The notes beneath the pieces were generated by a model, which worked only from the letters and a program-made list of their open reading frames with translations, did not search any database and had not been told where the DNA came from. The translations under genes were made by a program, and so were the position numbers. Shown here in pieces: positions 1 to 5,582 of a stretch of 6,825 nucleotides of DNA. Each line of letters starts with the position of its first letter. The stretch's first letter is position 1. This DNA comes from Rhodobacter sp. (GTDB lineage: Bacteria > Pseudomonadota > Alphaproteobacteria > Rhodobacterales > Rhodobacteraceae): the NCBI GenBank assembly GCA_027482795.1, contig JAIXVS010000116.1, positions 1 to 6,825 on the forward strand, written 5' to 3'.

Positions 1-53
1 GCGAGGCTGTGGACGATGACAGCCCCGCGCCTGCAAAAAGTGGCGCGCAGTAA
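1..53 (+). CDS. Probable 3' end of an unidentified plus-strand gene
   Basis: The frame starting at base 3 reads EAVDDDSPAPAKSGAQ and ends in TAA at 51-53. An acidic, Pro/Ala/Ser-rich tail like this is typical of a disordered bacterial C-terminus. The end falls at the point where the convergent minus-strand gene finishes (stop at 73-75), and the stop codon sits in the loop of a terminator hairpin, which suits a gene boundary. Only about 16 residues are visible, so no family can be named and the call rests on frame and position alone. The other two plus frames either stop early or give an unconvincing tail. Confidence 0.35.
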   Translation, partial: EAVDDDSPAPAKSGAQ

Positions 54-63
54 AGCTGCGCGC
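35..63 (-). terminator. Intrinsic terminator of the peptide-binding protein gene
   Basis: GCGCGCAG (43-50) and CTGCGCGC (56-63) form a perfect 8-bp stem around a 5-nt loop. Read on the minus strand, the hairpin begins 9 bases after the stop codon of the binding-protein gene and is followed by CAC and then five T residues (opposite A35-A39). This is the layout of a Rho-independent terminator. On the plus strand no T-run follows, so it should act mainly for the minus-strand gene. Confidence 0.65.
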
Positions 64-72
64 GACTAATCG

Positions 73-1902
73 TTATTCCTGATACCACCACACTTCGGGT
101 TGAAAGCCCAGCCAATCGCCGTAAAGCGGGGTTTTGGCAGGGAATTTCAGCGCCTTCACATGGGCCAGCCGCGATTTATCGGAATACCACAGCGGGATCA
201 CATAGCGCCCTGCGGTCAAGATACGGTCAAGTGCCTGCGTGGCCACCACAAATTCTTCGCGCGTTTTGGCCTGTACCATGGTTTTGATCATCGCTTCGGC
301 TGCGGGCACATTCATGCCCATCCAGTTGCGCGTGCCAGGCTCCGTCACGCCCGCAGACCCCCAATACAGCGTTTGTTCATTGCCAGGCGACAGTGACAGG
401 CTGCGCACATAATGTGTCATATCAAAGTCATAGGCAGTGCTGCGTTCTTTGTATTGGGCGCTATCGACCGTTGTTAGCTTGGCCTCAATCCCCAGACGTT
501 TCAGCGCCTCGATATAGATATTGGCGGCGGCGATGATGTCGTCCTGCCCATTGGTCAGCAGAATTTCAAAGGTGAACGGCGCGCCGTTTGCATCCTTTAG
601 AACGCCGTCTTGAACCGTCCATCCCGCCTCTTCCAGCAGGGCGGTCGCCGCACGCAGCCCTTCGCGGTTCCCCTCGCTGCCATCGGTTTTGGGCAAAACA
701 TAGCCGCGCACCGTGCCAGACAGCAGATCATCGATATAGGGTTTCAGCAATGCGGCCACAGGTTCGGGGGCAGGGGCCGCCATATCAGAGGCAAGTTCCG
801 AGTTTGAGAAATACGATTGAATGCGCGGATAGGCCCCGCCGTTTAGGGTTTGGTTGACCAGTTCAAAGTTGAACGCCTGAATCATCGCCTCGCGCACGCG
901 CCAATCGGCAAAAATGGGGCGGCGGGTGTTCATCACAAAGCCTTCAATCCCCGATGGGCGGGAATGGGGAATTTCAGATTTTACGACATCGCCCGATTGC
1001 ACGGCAGGGAAGTCATAATTGGCCGCCCATTTGGCAGGGTTGGTTTCGCGGTAGGTGGAAATTTCACCAGCCTTAAACGCTTCGAACACCACGCCGCCAT
1101 CGCCGAAATATTCATAGCGGATTTCATCAAAATTGTGCTGGCCGCGATAGAAGGGCACATCTTTGCCCCACCAATTTGGATTTTTCTTGAAAGATATGAA
1201 TTTGCCTGGCTCGAAAGCATCTACAACATAAGGGCCTGACCCAATGGGCGCTTCCAGCGTGCTGGCGGTGAAATCTTTGCCTTCCCACTGCGCCTTTTTC
1301 AAAATGGGACGCAGGCCCAGCAGCAGGGGCATTTCGCGGTCAGCCTCGGTAAAGGTAAACTTTACCCCCCGATCGCCTACCTTTTCCGATGTGGCGATTT
1401 TCTTCCACGCGGTGGCATAGCGCGGGTTGCCTTCGACGCCCAGCTTTTCAAACGACCACAGAACATCTTCGGGGGTAACTGGACTGCCGTCCGAGAACGT
1501 GGCCCCCTCGCGCAGGGTAAAGGCGACATAGCTGCGCGCTTCGTCCGTCTCGATCCCTTCGGCCAGCGTGCCATACAGGGTGAAGGGTTCGTCATAGCTG
1601 CGGCCCATCAGGGTTTCTACCGTCAGCAGCGATACGCCCGCAGGGGCCGAGCCTTTGACAATAAAGGGATTAAGCGAATCAAACCCGCCCGATTCGCCAA
1701 AAATGATTCGCCCGCCCTTGGGCGCATCTGGGTTCACTTGGGGCAGGGACACAAAATCTGGGGGCAAAGCAGGCGCGCCATACATGGCGATTCCATGCGC
1801 TGGCGCAAGATTATCTTGCGCATGGGCGGCGATTCCCGCAAGCGACAGGGCAAAAATGACCCCGATTTGCCGTAACTTGTATGGAATTTGTATCAGTTTC
1901 AT
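73..1902 (-). CDS. Periplasmic oligopeptide-binding protein, YejA-like (SBP family 5)
   Basis: This is a solute-binding subunit of an ABC importer for peptides, acting in the periplasm. The 609-residue length fits the YejA subgroup of family 5 (SBP_bac_5). Residues 1-28 form a classic Sec signal peptide: basic N-terminus, hydrophobic stretch GVIFALSLAGIAA, then AHA before Q29. There is no lipobox cysteine, so the protein should be soluble. The family-5 signature lies at about 128-151 (FTLREGATFSDGSPVTPEDV), and the N-terminal HGIAMYG...PDAPKGG stretch (about 36-64) is typical of YejA-like proteins. The ATG start is supported by GAGGGG (1910-1915) seven bases upstream. Known relatives carry microcin C and diverse peptides; in Agrobacterium a relative (YepA) works with YejBEF in import of cell-wall peptides. 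No permease or ATPase gene is adjacent: a terminator follows, and the upstream gene is divergent. The exact ligand cannot be read from sequence. Confidence 0.9.
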   Translation of the reverse strand: MKLIQIPYKLRQIGVIFALSLAGIAAHAQDNLAPAHGIAMYGAPALPPDFVSLPQVNPDAPKGGRIIFGESGGFDSLNPFIVKGSAPAGVSLLTVETLMGRSYDEPFTLYGTLAEGIETDEARSYVAFTLREGATFSDGSPVTPEDVLWSFEKLGVEGNPRYATAWKKIATSEKVGDRGVKFTFTEADREMPLLLGLRPILKKAQWEGKDFTASTLEAPIGSGPYVVDAFEPGKFISFKKNPNWWGKDVPFYRGQHNFDEIRYEYFGDGGVVFEAFKAGEISTYRETNPAKWAANYDFPAVQSGDVVKSEIPHSRPSGIEGFVMNTRRPIFADWRVREAMIQAFNFELVNQTLNGGAYPRIQSYFSNSELASDMAAPAPEPVAALLKPYIDDLLSGTVRGYVLPKTDGSEGNREGLRAATALLEEAGWTVQDGVLKDANGAPFTFEILLTNGQDDIIAAANIYIEALKRLGIEAKLTTVDSAQYKERSTAYDFDMTHYVRSLSLSPGNEQTLYWGSAGVTEPGTRNWMGMNVPAAEAMIKTMVQAKTREEFVVATQALDRILTAGRYVIPLWYSDKSRLAHVKALKFPAKTPLYGDWLGFQPEVWWYQE

Positions 1903-1909
1903 GGATAAA

Positions 1910-1915
1910 CCCCTC
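1910..1915 (-). promoter_or_regulatory. Ribosome-binding site of the peptide-binding protein gene
   Basis: On the minus strand GAGGGG lies 7 bases before the ATG at 1902. It fixes the start just ahead of the signal peptide. Confidence 0.7.
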
Positions 1916-1949
1916 GTATTTTGTTCAATTTTTTATGGCCTTTTGTGGC

Positions 1950-1978
1950 AGCCTAAGCGGTTGGTGGGGAAAATTCAA
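1950..1978 (-). promoter_or_regulatory. Possible promoter of the peptide-binding protein gene
   Basis: On the minus strand a -35-like TTGAAT (1973-1978) and a -10-like TAGGCT (1950-1955) are separated by 17 bases. The -35 match is 4/6 and the -10 match only 3/6. It is the best pair I found in the spacer, and it would give a leader of roughly 40 nt. Its -35 lies back to back with the plus-strand promoter at 1988. Confidence 0.3.
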
Positions 1979-1986
1979 ACTTTTAA

Positions 1987-1996
1987 CTTGGCCAAG
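1987..1996. promoter_or_regulatory. 10-bp palindrome CTTGGCCAAG between divergent promoters (possible operator)
   Basis: CTTGGCCAAG is a perfect palindrome. It covers the -35 box of the plus-strand promoter and ends 8 bp upstream of the proposed -35 of the minus-strand gene. That is a position from which a bound regulator could affect both directions. No regulator family can be assigned, and a 10-bp palindrome can occur by chance. Confidence 0.25.
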
Positions 1997-2016
1997 CCGA
2001 AGGTTAGGGGTATAAA
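1988..2016 (+). promoter_or_regulatory. Sigma-70-type promoter for the candidate small RNA
   Basis: TTGGCC (1988-1993) and TATAAA (2011-2016) are separated by 17 bases, with 4/6 and 5/6 matches to the housekeeping consensus. Among the promoter candidates in this window it has the best -10 box with optimal spacing. Transcription would begin near 2023. No protein gene starts between it and the terminator at 2071-2106. Confidence 0.55.
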
Positions 2017-2022
2017 GGCGTT

Positions 2023-2106
2023 ACTGCTCGATAGGTTTCTTGCCTGTATGAAACCTGCCTCAATGACTTGCGCCCGCTTTGCCTTTGGCCAGCGGGCGTT
2101 TTTTTT
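2023..2106 (+). ncRNA. Candidate small RNA (about 84 nt, two hairpins)
   Basis: The region lies between a promoter (1988-2016) and a strong intrinsic terminator and contains no credible protein gene. The predicted transcript has a first hairpin, AGGTTTC (2033-2039) with GAAACCT (2050-2056), and a 10-nt loop TTGCCTGTAT. A single-stranded linker follows, then the terminator hairpin (2071-2098) and a run of eight T. TTGCCT occurs in both loops (2040-2045 and 2079-2084), and CTGCCT is in the linker (2055-2060), which is reminiscent of small RNAs that expose a repeated pairing seed. A short inner pairing, GCC 2081-2083 with GGC 2087-2089, could partly hide the second copy. The alternative reading is an attenuated leader of the dehydrogenase gene that starts 78 bases after the terminator. 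I recognise no known RNA family. The start site is inferred, not seen. Confidence 0.5.
2071..2106 (+). terminator. Strong Rho-independent terminator inside the divergent spacer
   Basis: CGCCCGCT (2071-2078) pairs perfectly with AGCGGGCG (2091-2098) across a 12-nt loop, and eight consecutive T follow at once (2099-2106). Only the plus strand has the T-run. Its presence upstream of the dehydrogenase gene, with no protein gene before it, is the main evidence for a short non-coding transcript here. Confidence 0.85.
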
Positions 2107-2130
2107 GTTTCGCGCCTATGGCAGCTTACT

Positions 2131-2159
2131 TTGCAGCCGCAGCAATTGCGCGCTATGCT
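2131..2159 (+). promoter_or_regulatory. Possible promoter of the hydroxybutyrate dehydrogenase gene
   Basis: TTGCAG (2131-2136) and TATGCT (2154-2159) are 17 bases apart, with 3/6 and 4/6 consensus matches. They lie after the terminator, so the dehydrogenase gene would be transcribed independently with a leader of about 18 nt. The spacer contains the small palindrome GCAATTGC (2142-2149). Confidence 0.35.
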
Positions 2160-2171
2160 GGTTGTGAAAAC

Positions 2172-2178
2172 AGGGGGG
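2172..2178 (+). promoter_or_regulatory. Ribosome-binding site deciding the dehydrogenase start
   Basis: AGGGGGG ends 5 bases before the ATG at 2184. The same reading frame is open back to an ATG at 2079, but that codon lies inside the terminator hairpin, so 2184 is the real start. Confidence 0.75.
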
Positions 2179-2183
2179 CACGG

Positions 2184-2954
2184 ATGTTGCAGGGCAAATT
2201 GGCGGTGATTACGGGCAGCACGTCGGGCATTGGGCTGGGCATTGCCGAAGAGATGGCGCGCGCGGGCGCGGATGTTGTGCTCAACAGCTTTACCAACAGC
2301 GATGCCGATCATGCGCTGGCGGCTGATATTGCCACGCGGTTTGGGGTAAAGGCGCGCTACATTGCGGCCGATATGTCCAAAGGGGCCGATTGCCGCGCGC
2401 TGATTGCGGATGCGGGGCGCTGCGATATTTTGGTCAACAATGCAGGTATTCAATTTGTTGCCCCGATTGATGAATTTCCCACCGATAAATGGGATCAGAT
2501 CATCGCGATCAATCTGTCATCGGCCTTTCACACCACAGCCGCCGCCCTGCCGATGATGCGCGCGGCGGGTTGGGGGCGGGTGATTAACATTGCGTCGGCC
2601 CATGGGCTGACCGCTTCGCCCTATAAATCGGCCTATATCGCGGCCAAACATGGGGTGGTGGGCCTGTCCAAAACCACGGCGCTGGAAACGGCGGGGCAGG
2701 GCATTACCTGCAATGCCATTTGCCCAGGCTATGTGCTAACCCCCTTGGTCGAGGCGCAGATCCCCGAACAGATGGCCGTGCATAACATGGGCCGCGATGA
2801 GGTGATTGCCAAGGTGATGCTAGCCCGCCAACCCAGCCGCGAATTTGCCACCACGGGCCAAATTGGCGGCACGGCGGTGTTTTTGTGCAGCGATCATGCG
2901 GCGCAAATTACAGGCACTACAATTTCTGTGGATGGGGGTTGGACGGCGTTATAG
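2184..2954 (+). CDS. bdhA: D-3-hydroxybutyrate dehydrogenase (short-chain dehydrogenase)
   Basis: The enzyme interconverts (R)-3-hydroxybutyrate and acetoacetate with NAD+ in the cytoplasm, the step that feeds broken-down polyhydroxybutyrate or external hydroxybutyrate into central metabolism. At 256 residues it has the usual short-chain dehydrogenase length. Visible motifs in order are the cofactor-binding TGSTSGIG (10-17), NNAG (85-88), catalytic N110, S138, Y151 and K155 (YxxxK), and PGYVLTP (181-187). Residues expected to hold the substrate carboxylate and set specificity are also present: Q90, H140, K148, Q192 and W253. That set separates this family from generic SDR reductases. The start at 2184 fits the family N-terminus and the AGGGGGG site. 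The gene stands alone, divergent from the peptide-binding protein gene, with a terminator-bearing leader region upstream. Its stop overlaps the 3' end of the convergent DUF502 gene by 6 bp. Confidence 0.92.
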   Translation: MLQGKLAVITGSTSGIGLGIAEEMARAGADVVLNSFTNSDADHALAADIATRFGVKARYIAADMSKGADCRALIADAGRCDILVNNAGIQFVAPIDEFPTDKWDQIIAINLSSAFHTTAAALPMMRAAGWGRVINIASAHGLTASPYKSAYIAAKHGVVGLSKTTALETAGQGITCNAICPGYVLTPLVEAQIPEQMAVHNMGRDEVIAKVMLARQPSREFATTGQIGGTAVFLCSDHAAQITGTTISVDGGWTAL

Positions 2955-3623
2955 GGTGGGTTTGCTTGCAGGATAGACAAGCCCTGCCGATACAACCAGC
3001 TTAATCGCCTCATCCGCCTTCATATCCAGCAAGATCACATCGCGCGCGGGCACGTAAATCAGCATTCCCGATGTCATAGGGGTCAGGGCCACAAACACCG
3101 CAACCATTTGGTCATCGGCGGGCAGTTTTGCGGCGATTTCGCCCTGCGGCGCGCTGGCGACAAGGCCCACCGCCCAAGCGCCCTGATGGGGAAAGCGCAC
3201 AAGGCAGGTGCGGTCAAAGTTCTTTTCTGCTTTAGTGAAAAAGGTTTCCGTCACCTGTTTGACGCCCGAATAGACAGATCGGACGATCGGCAGACGGTCA
3301 ACCAAATCTTCGGCGCGGCGAATGATGCTGCGCCCAATCAGCCCACGCGCCACCCAGCCCACAGCGGCGGTGACAACCAAAAACACCAAAACCCCAACCC
3401 CGCGCACGGGAAATTGCGCATCTGGCCCGAACAGGCGGTTGACCAATTCTTCGGGCTGATAGGCGGCGGGGATTAGGGGCAAAATCCAGCCGTCAATCCA
3501 GCCAATAACCGCCCAGACAACATAAATCGTCAGGCCCACGGGCAAGACCACCACCAGTCCCGTAAAGAACGAGCCGCGCACTGCGCCAAGGATGGATCGT
3601 TTGGGTGCGGCGGGTTCGGTCAT
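2949..3623 (-). CDS. DUF502 family inner-membrane protein
   Basis: This is a 224-residue protein of the DUF502 family, which has no settled bacterial function that I can name. A short basic N-terminus is followed by a hydrophobic segment at about 18-42 and a second at about 74-95, so it should have two membrane spans with the C-terminal half as a soluble domain. Family-type stretches include LPIVRSVYSGVKQVTETF (111-128) and the later GLVASAPQGE and VFVALTPMTSGMLIYVP motifs. The ATG at 3623 lies 2 bases after the psuG stop, so the gene should be translated from the psuKG message. AAAAGG about a dozen bases upstream, inside psuG, is a weak ribosome site. The family is widespread and is often assumed to be structural or transport-related. 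Its position here invites, but does not prove, a link with pseudouridine use. Confidence 0.88.
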   Translation of the reverse strand: MTEPAAPKRSILGAVRGSFFTGLVVVLPVGLTIYVVWAVIGWIDGWILPLIPAAYQPEELVNRLFGPDAQFPVRGVGVLVFLVVTAAVGWVARGLIGRSIIRRAEDLVDRLPIVRSVYSGVKQVTETFFTKAEKNFDRTCLVRFPHQGAWAVGLVASAPQGEIAAKLPADDQMVAVFVALTPMTSGMLIYVPARDVILLDMKADEAIKLVVSAGLVYPASKPTL

Positions 3624-3625
3624 GG

Positions 3626-4546
3626 TTATGTGGCCTTTTCTTGCATCGCTTGCGCTATTTGCGCCGCAAGCCGCGCGTTGTTCAAGACCAAAGCGATGTT
3701 AGAGTGCAGCGAGCGCCCCTGCGTCAGCGCAAAGATGCGGTCCAGCAGATAGGGCGTTACCTCTTTGGCGGCGATACCTGCCGCGCTTGCATCTTTTAGC
3801 GCGGCTTCGATGATGGGGCCGATTTCGCCGTAAGCAATTTCGTCGCCTGCGGGAATGGGATTTGCCACCAACTGCCCGCCCTTCATGCCCAACCTTGCGC
3901 GCATCAGATGGCTTTCGGCAATTTGCGCGGCGCTGTCCATCCGCAAGGGGGATTTGATGCCGATGCTGCGCGACCAAAAGGCAGGAAAATCATCTGCGCC
4001 AAAGGTAATCACAGGAACGCCGTGGGTTTCCAAAACCTCTAGGGTTTTGGGAATGTCCAAAATCGCCTTGGCCCCTGCGCAGACCACGGTGACGGGGGTT
4101 TGCGCCAGCTCTAGCAGATCGGCGGAAATGTCAAAGCTATGCTCTGCCCCCCGATGCACCCCGCCAATGCCGCCCGTTGCAAAGGTGGAAATCCCTGCCA
4201 AATGGGCGCAGATCATTGTGGCGGCCACAGTTGTTGCCCCCGTTTTGCCCAGTGCCACACAGGCGGGCAAATCGGCGCGCGACAGTTTCATCACGCCCTG
4301 CGCTTGGCCAAAGCTGGCAAGCTGCGCATCGGTCAGCCCGATTAAAATCTCACCGCCCATCACCGCAATTGTGGCGGGCACAGCCCCGCCTGCACGCACG
4401 GCGTCTTCTACCGCACGGGCCGCCTGAATGTTTTGCGGATAGGGCATGCCGTGGCTGATGATGGTGGATTCCAGCGCCACAATGGCACGCCCATTGTCGC
4501 GGGCGGCGGCCACTTCGGGGGAAAATCGCAGGGGAAGTGCGCTCAT
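3626..4546 (-). CDS. psuG: Pseudouridine-5'-phosphate glycosidase
   Basis: PsuG cleaves the C-C glycosidic bond of pseudouridine 5'-phosphate to give uracil and ribose 5-phosphate in the cytoplasm. The 306-residue length matches the family. Motifs run along the whole protein: VALESTIISHGMPYPQN (23-39), MKLSRADLP (86-94), TGGIGGVHRGAEHSFDISADL (124-144), CAGAKAILDIPKTLE (156-170) and HSNIALVLNN (281-290). By alignment from memory with the E. coli enzyme, E26, K87, D143, K160 and N283 correspond to its active-site residues, with K160 the lysine that forms the Schiff base with the opened sugar. All are present, so the enzyme should be active. Its ATG overlaps the psuK stop (ATGA, 4543-4546), indicating translational coupling. 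The DUF502 gene follows after 2 bases. Confidence 0.95.
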   Translation of the reverse strand: MSALPLRFSPEVAAARDNGRAIVALESTIISHGMPYPQNIQAARAVEDAVRAGGAVPATIAVMGGEILIGLTDAQLASFGQAQGVMKLSRADLPACVALGKTGATTVAATMICAHLAGISTFATGGIGGVHRGAEHSFDISADLLELAQTPVTVVCAGAKAILDIPKTLEVLETHGVPVITFGADDFPAFWSRSIGIKSPLRMDSAAQIAESHLMRARLGMKGGQLVANPIPAGDEIAYGEIGPIIEAALKDASAAGIAAKEVTPYLLDRIFALTQGRSLHSNIALVLNNARLAAQIAQAMQEKAT

Positions 4547-5427
4547 GGGTCTATTCCTGATACATAGGTGGCGGCGGCGGCAAGGGCGGCTTGCAGCGCA
4601 ATTTCGCCCGACTGTCCGCGCCGTTCGGCGGCGATATGCGCGGCCATAAACGTGTCACCCGCCCCCGTAATGCGGCGCGGGGTGATACTGGGCGGCTGCG
4701 CGGTCAGTGTGGCCATGCCCTTGCCAGCCAAAGCGCAAGGTTTTGCGCCATCAGTCACCAAAACCCGCTGCGCGCCGCGCAGAATCAAATCTTGCGCGGC
4801 GGCTTGGGCGGTATCATGCGTGCGTCCCGCCAAAACATTCGCCTCAATCAGGTTAACATACAGCGTGGCGCGCGGATGGGGCAGCAGGGGGGCGAGGCGT
4901 TCGGCCTTGCCGGGGCTGGCGGGGGCAAGGCGCAGATCGGCGGCGGCAAAGGCGGGCGAGGCAGCAATTTCGGCCAGCAAATCCGTGGTCAAATTGCCAT
5001 CAAGGGCGATCATCCCCTGATAAGGGCGGCCCGCACTGCCAAGGCGGCCATCCAGCAGCGGGGCCAGAATTGCGCCGCCTGCACGTTCCAGCGAATGGGC
5101 ATCGGCAATAGCGGCAATCAGGCCGCCCGCCCCCTCAATCGCCATATAAACATCCGTCGGGTCGGCGCTGCGATGGGCAAGGGTCATATCCAGCCCCAAC
5201 GCTTCGCACGCTGCGATCAACTCATTCCCCGCGCCATCGCGGCCAATGGAGCAGAGGGCGGCAGGGCGCAGACCCATGCGCGCCAGTGTCATTGCAATGT
5301 TCAGGGCCACGCCGCCAGGCAGGCGTGTGATACGGCCCGGCACATCTTGGCCTGCCTGCATTGGGGCAGGGGTGCGGCCAATGATGTCCCACAAAACCGC
5401 GCCAATGCAAAGGATATCGGGTGTCAT
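4543..5427 (-). CDS. psuK: PfkB-family sugar kinase, probable pseudouridine kinase
   Basis: The protein belongs to the PfkB/ribokinase family. The N-terminal signature GGVALNIA is at 38-45, VTDGA is at 224-228, and the ATP-site motif TGAGDTF is at 254-260 with D258 as the catalytic base. Sequence alone gives the family; the 4-bp overlap with psuG gives the substrate. It should phosphorylate pseudouridine to pseudouridine 5'-phosphate for PsuG, in the cytoplasm. I chose the ATG at 5427 (294 residues), which puts a usual short stretch before the first beta strand. An in-frame GTG at 5433 would add two residues, and neither has a clear Shine-Dalgarno sequence. The gene is first in the psuK-psuG-DUF502 operon. 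No pseudouridine transporter or nucleosidase lies in the window, so the source of the nucleoside is not shown. Confidence 0.85.
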   Translation of the reverse strand: MTPDILCIGAVLWDIIGRTPAPMQAGQDVPGRITRLPGGVALNIAMTLARMGLRPAALCSIGRDGAGNELIAACEALGLDMTLAHRSADPTDVYMAIEGAGGLIAAIADAHSLERAGGAILAPLLDGRLGSAGRPYQGMIALDGNLTTDLLAEIAASPAFAAADLRLAPASPGKAERLAPLLPHPRATLYVNLIEANVLAGRTHDTAQAAAQDLILRGAQRVLVTDGAKPCALAGKGMATLTAQPPSITPRRITGAGDTFMAAHIAAERRGQSGEIALQAALAAAATYVSGIDP

Positions 5428-5477
5428 GGGCACGTTTTGCCAGCCCGCGCGCGCCAGTGCAAGCCGTTAAGGGCGGA

Positions 5478-5508
5478 ATTAAACCTGCGATACATCGGCG
5501 CATGGCAA
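5478..5508 (-). promoter_or_regulatory. Possible promoter of the psuK-psuG-DUF502 operon
   Basis: On the minus strand TTGCCA (5503-5508, 5/6) and TTTAAT (5478-5483, 5/6) resemble -35 and -10 boxes, but the spacer is 19 bases, longer than ideal. A start near 5471 would give a leader of about 45 nt. No operator or riboswitch-like structure was recognised between it and psuK. Confidence 0.3.
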
Positions 5509-5527
5509 TGTATATCAGGCGGCGCGA

Positions 5528-5557
5528 TTGCGCAGGGGGTGGATTTGGGTCTACACT
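5528..5557 (+). promoter_or_regulatory. Possible promoter of the outer-membrane barrel gene
   Basis: TTGCGC (5528-5533) and TACACT (5552-5557) are 18 bases apart, with 3/6 and 4/6 consensus matches. The predicted start near 5564 leaves about 19 nt before the ATG, including AAAAGG (5569-5574), which serves as the ribosome site 8 bases from the start. Confidence 0.35.
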
Positions 5558-5582
5558 GCGGCAAACGCAAAAGGTGCATCCC

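Noticed and set aside
2048..2167. Short reading frame MKPASMTCARFAFGQ... as a leader peptide
   Set aside because: It runs straight through the terminator, lacks a well-placed Shine-Dalgarno sequence, and shows no run of a regulated amino acid.
2079..2183. N-terminal extension of the hydroxybutyrate dehydrogenase to an ATG at 2079
   Set aside because: The extra 35 residues lie over the terminator loop, stem and T-run, have no ribosome site, and do not fit the family N-terminus, which begins MLQGKLAVITG at 2184.
2964..2982. Hairpin GCTTG/CAAGC near the bdhA-DUF502 junction as a terminator
   Set aside because: The stem is only 5 bp with a 9-nt loop, no T-run follows on either strand, and it lies inside the DUF502 coding region.
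3855..4427. 190-codon plus-strand open frame opposite psuG
   Set aside because: psuG is certain from its full set of active-site motifs, and the opposite frame shows only low-complexity Ser/Ala/Pro sequence.
5467..5482. CtrA-like site TTAA...TTAA upstream of psuK
   Set aside because: The gap between the two TTAA blocks is 8 bases, while the CtrA site needs 7.
5421..5582. Upstream in-frame starts for the outer-membrane barrel gene
   Set aside because: They would bury the signal peptide behind more than 50 arginine-rich residues and overlap the psuK start and the promoter region.
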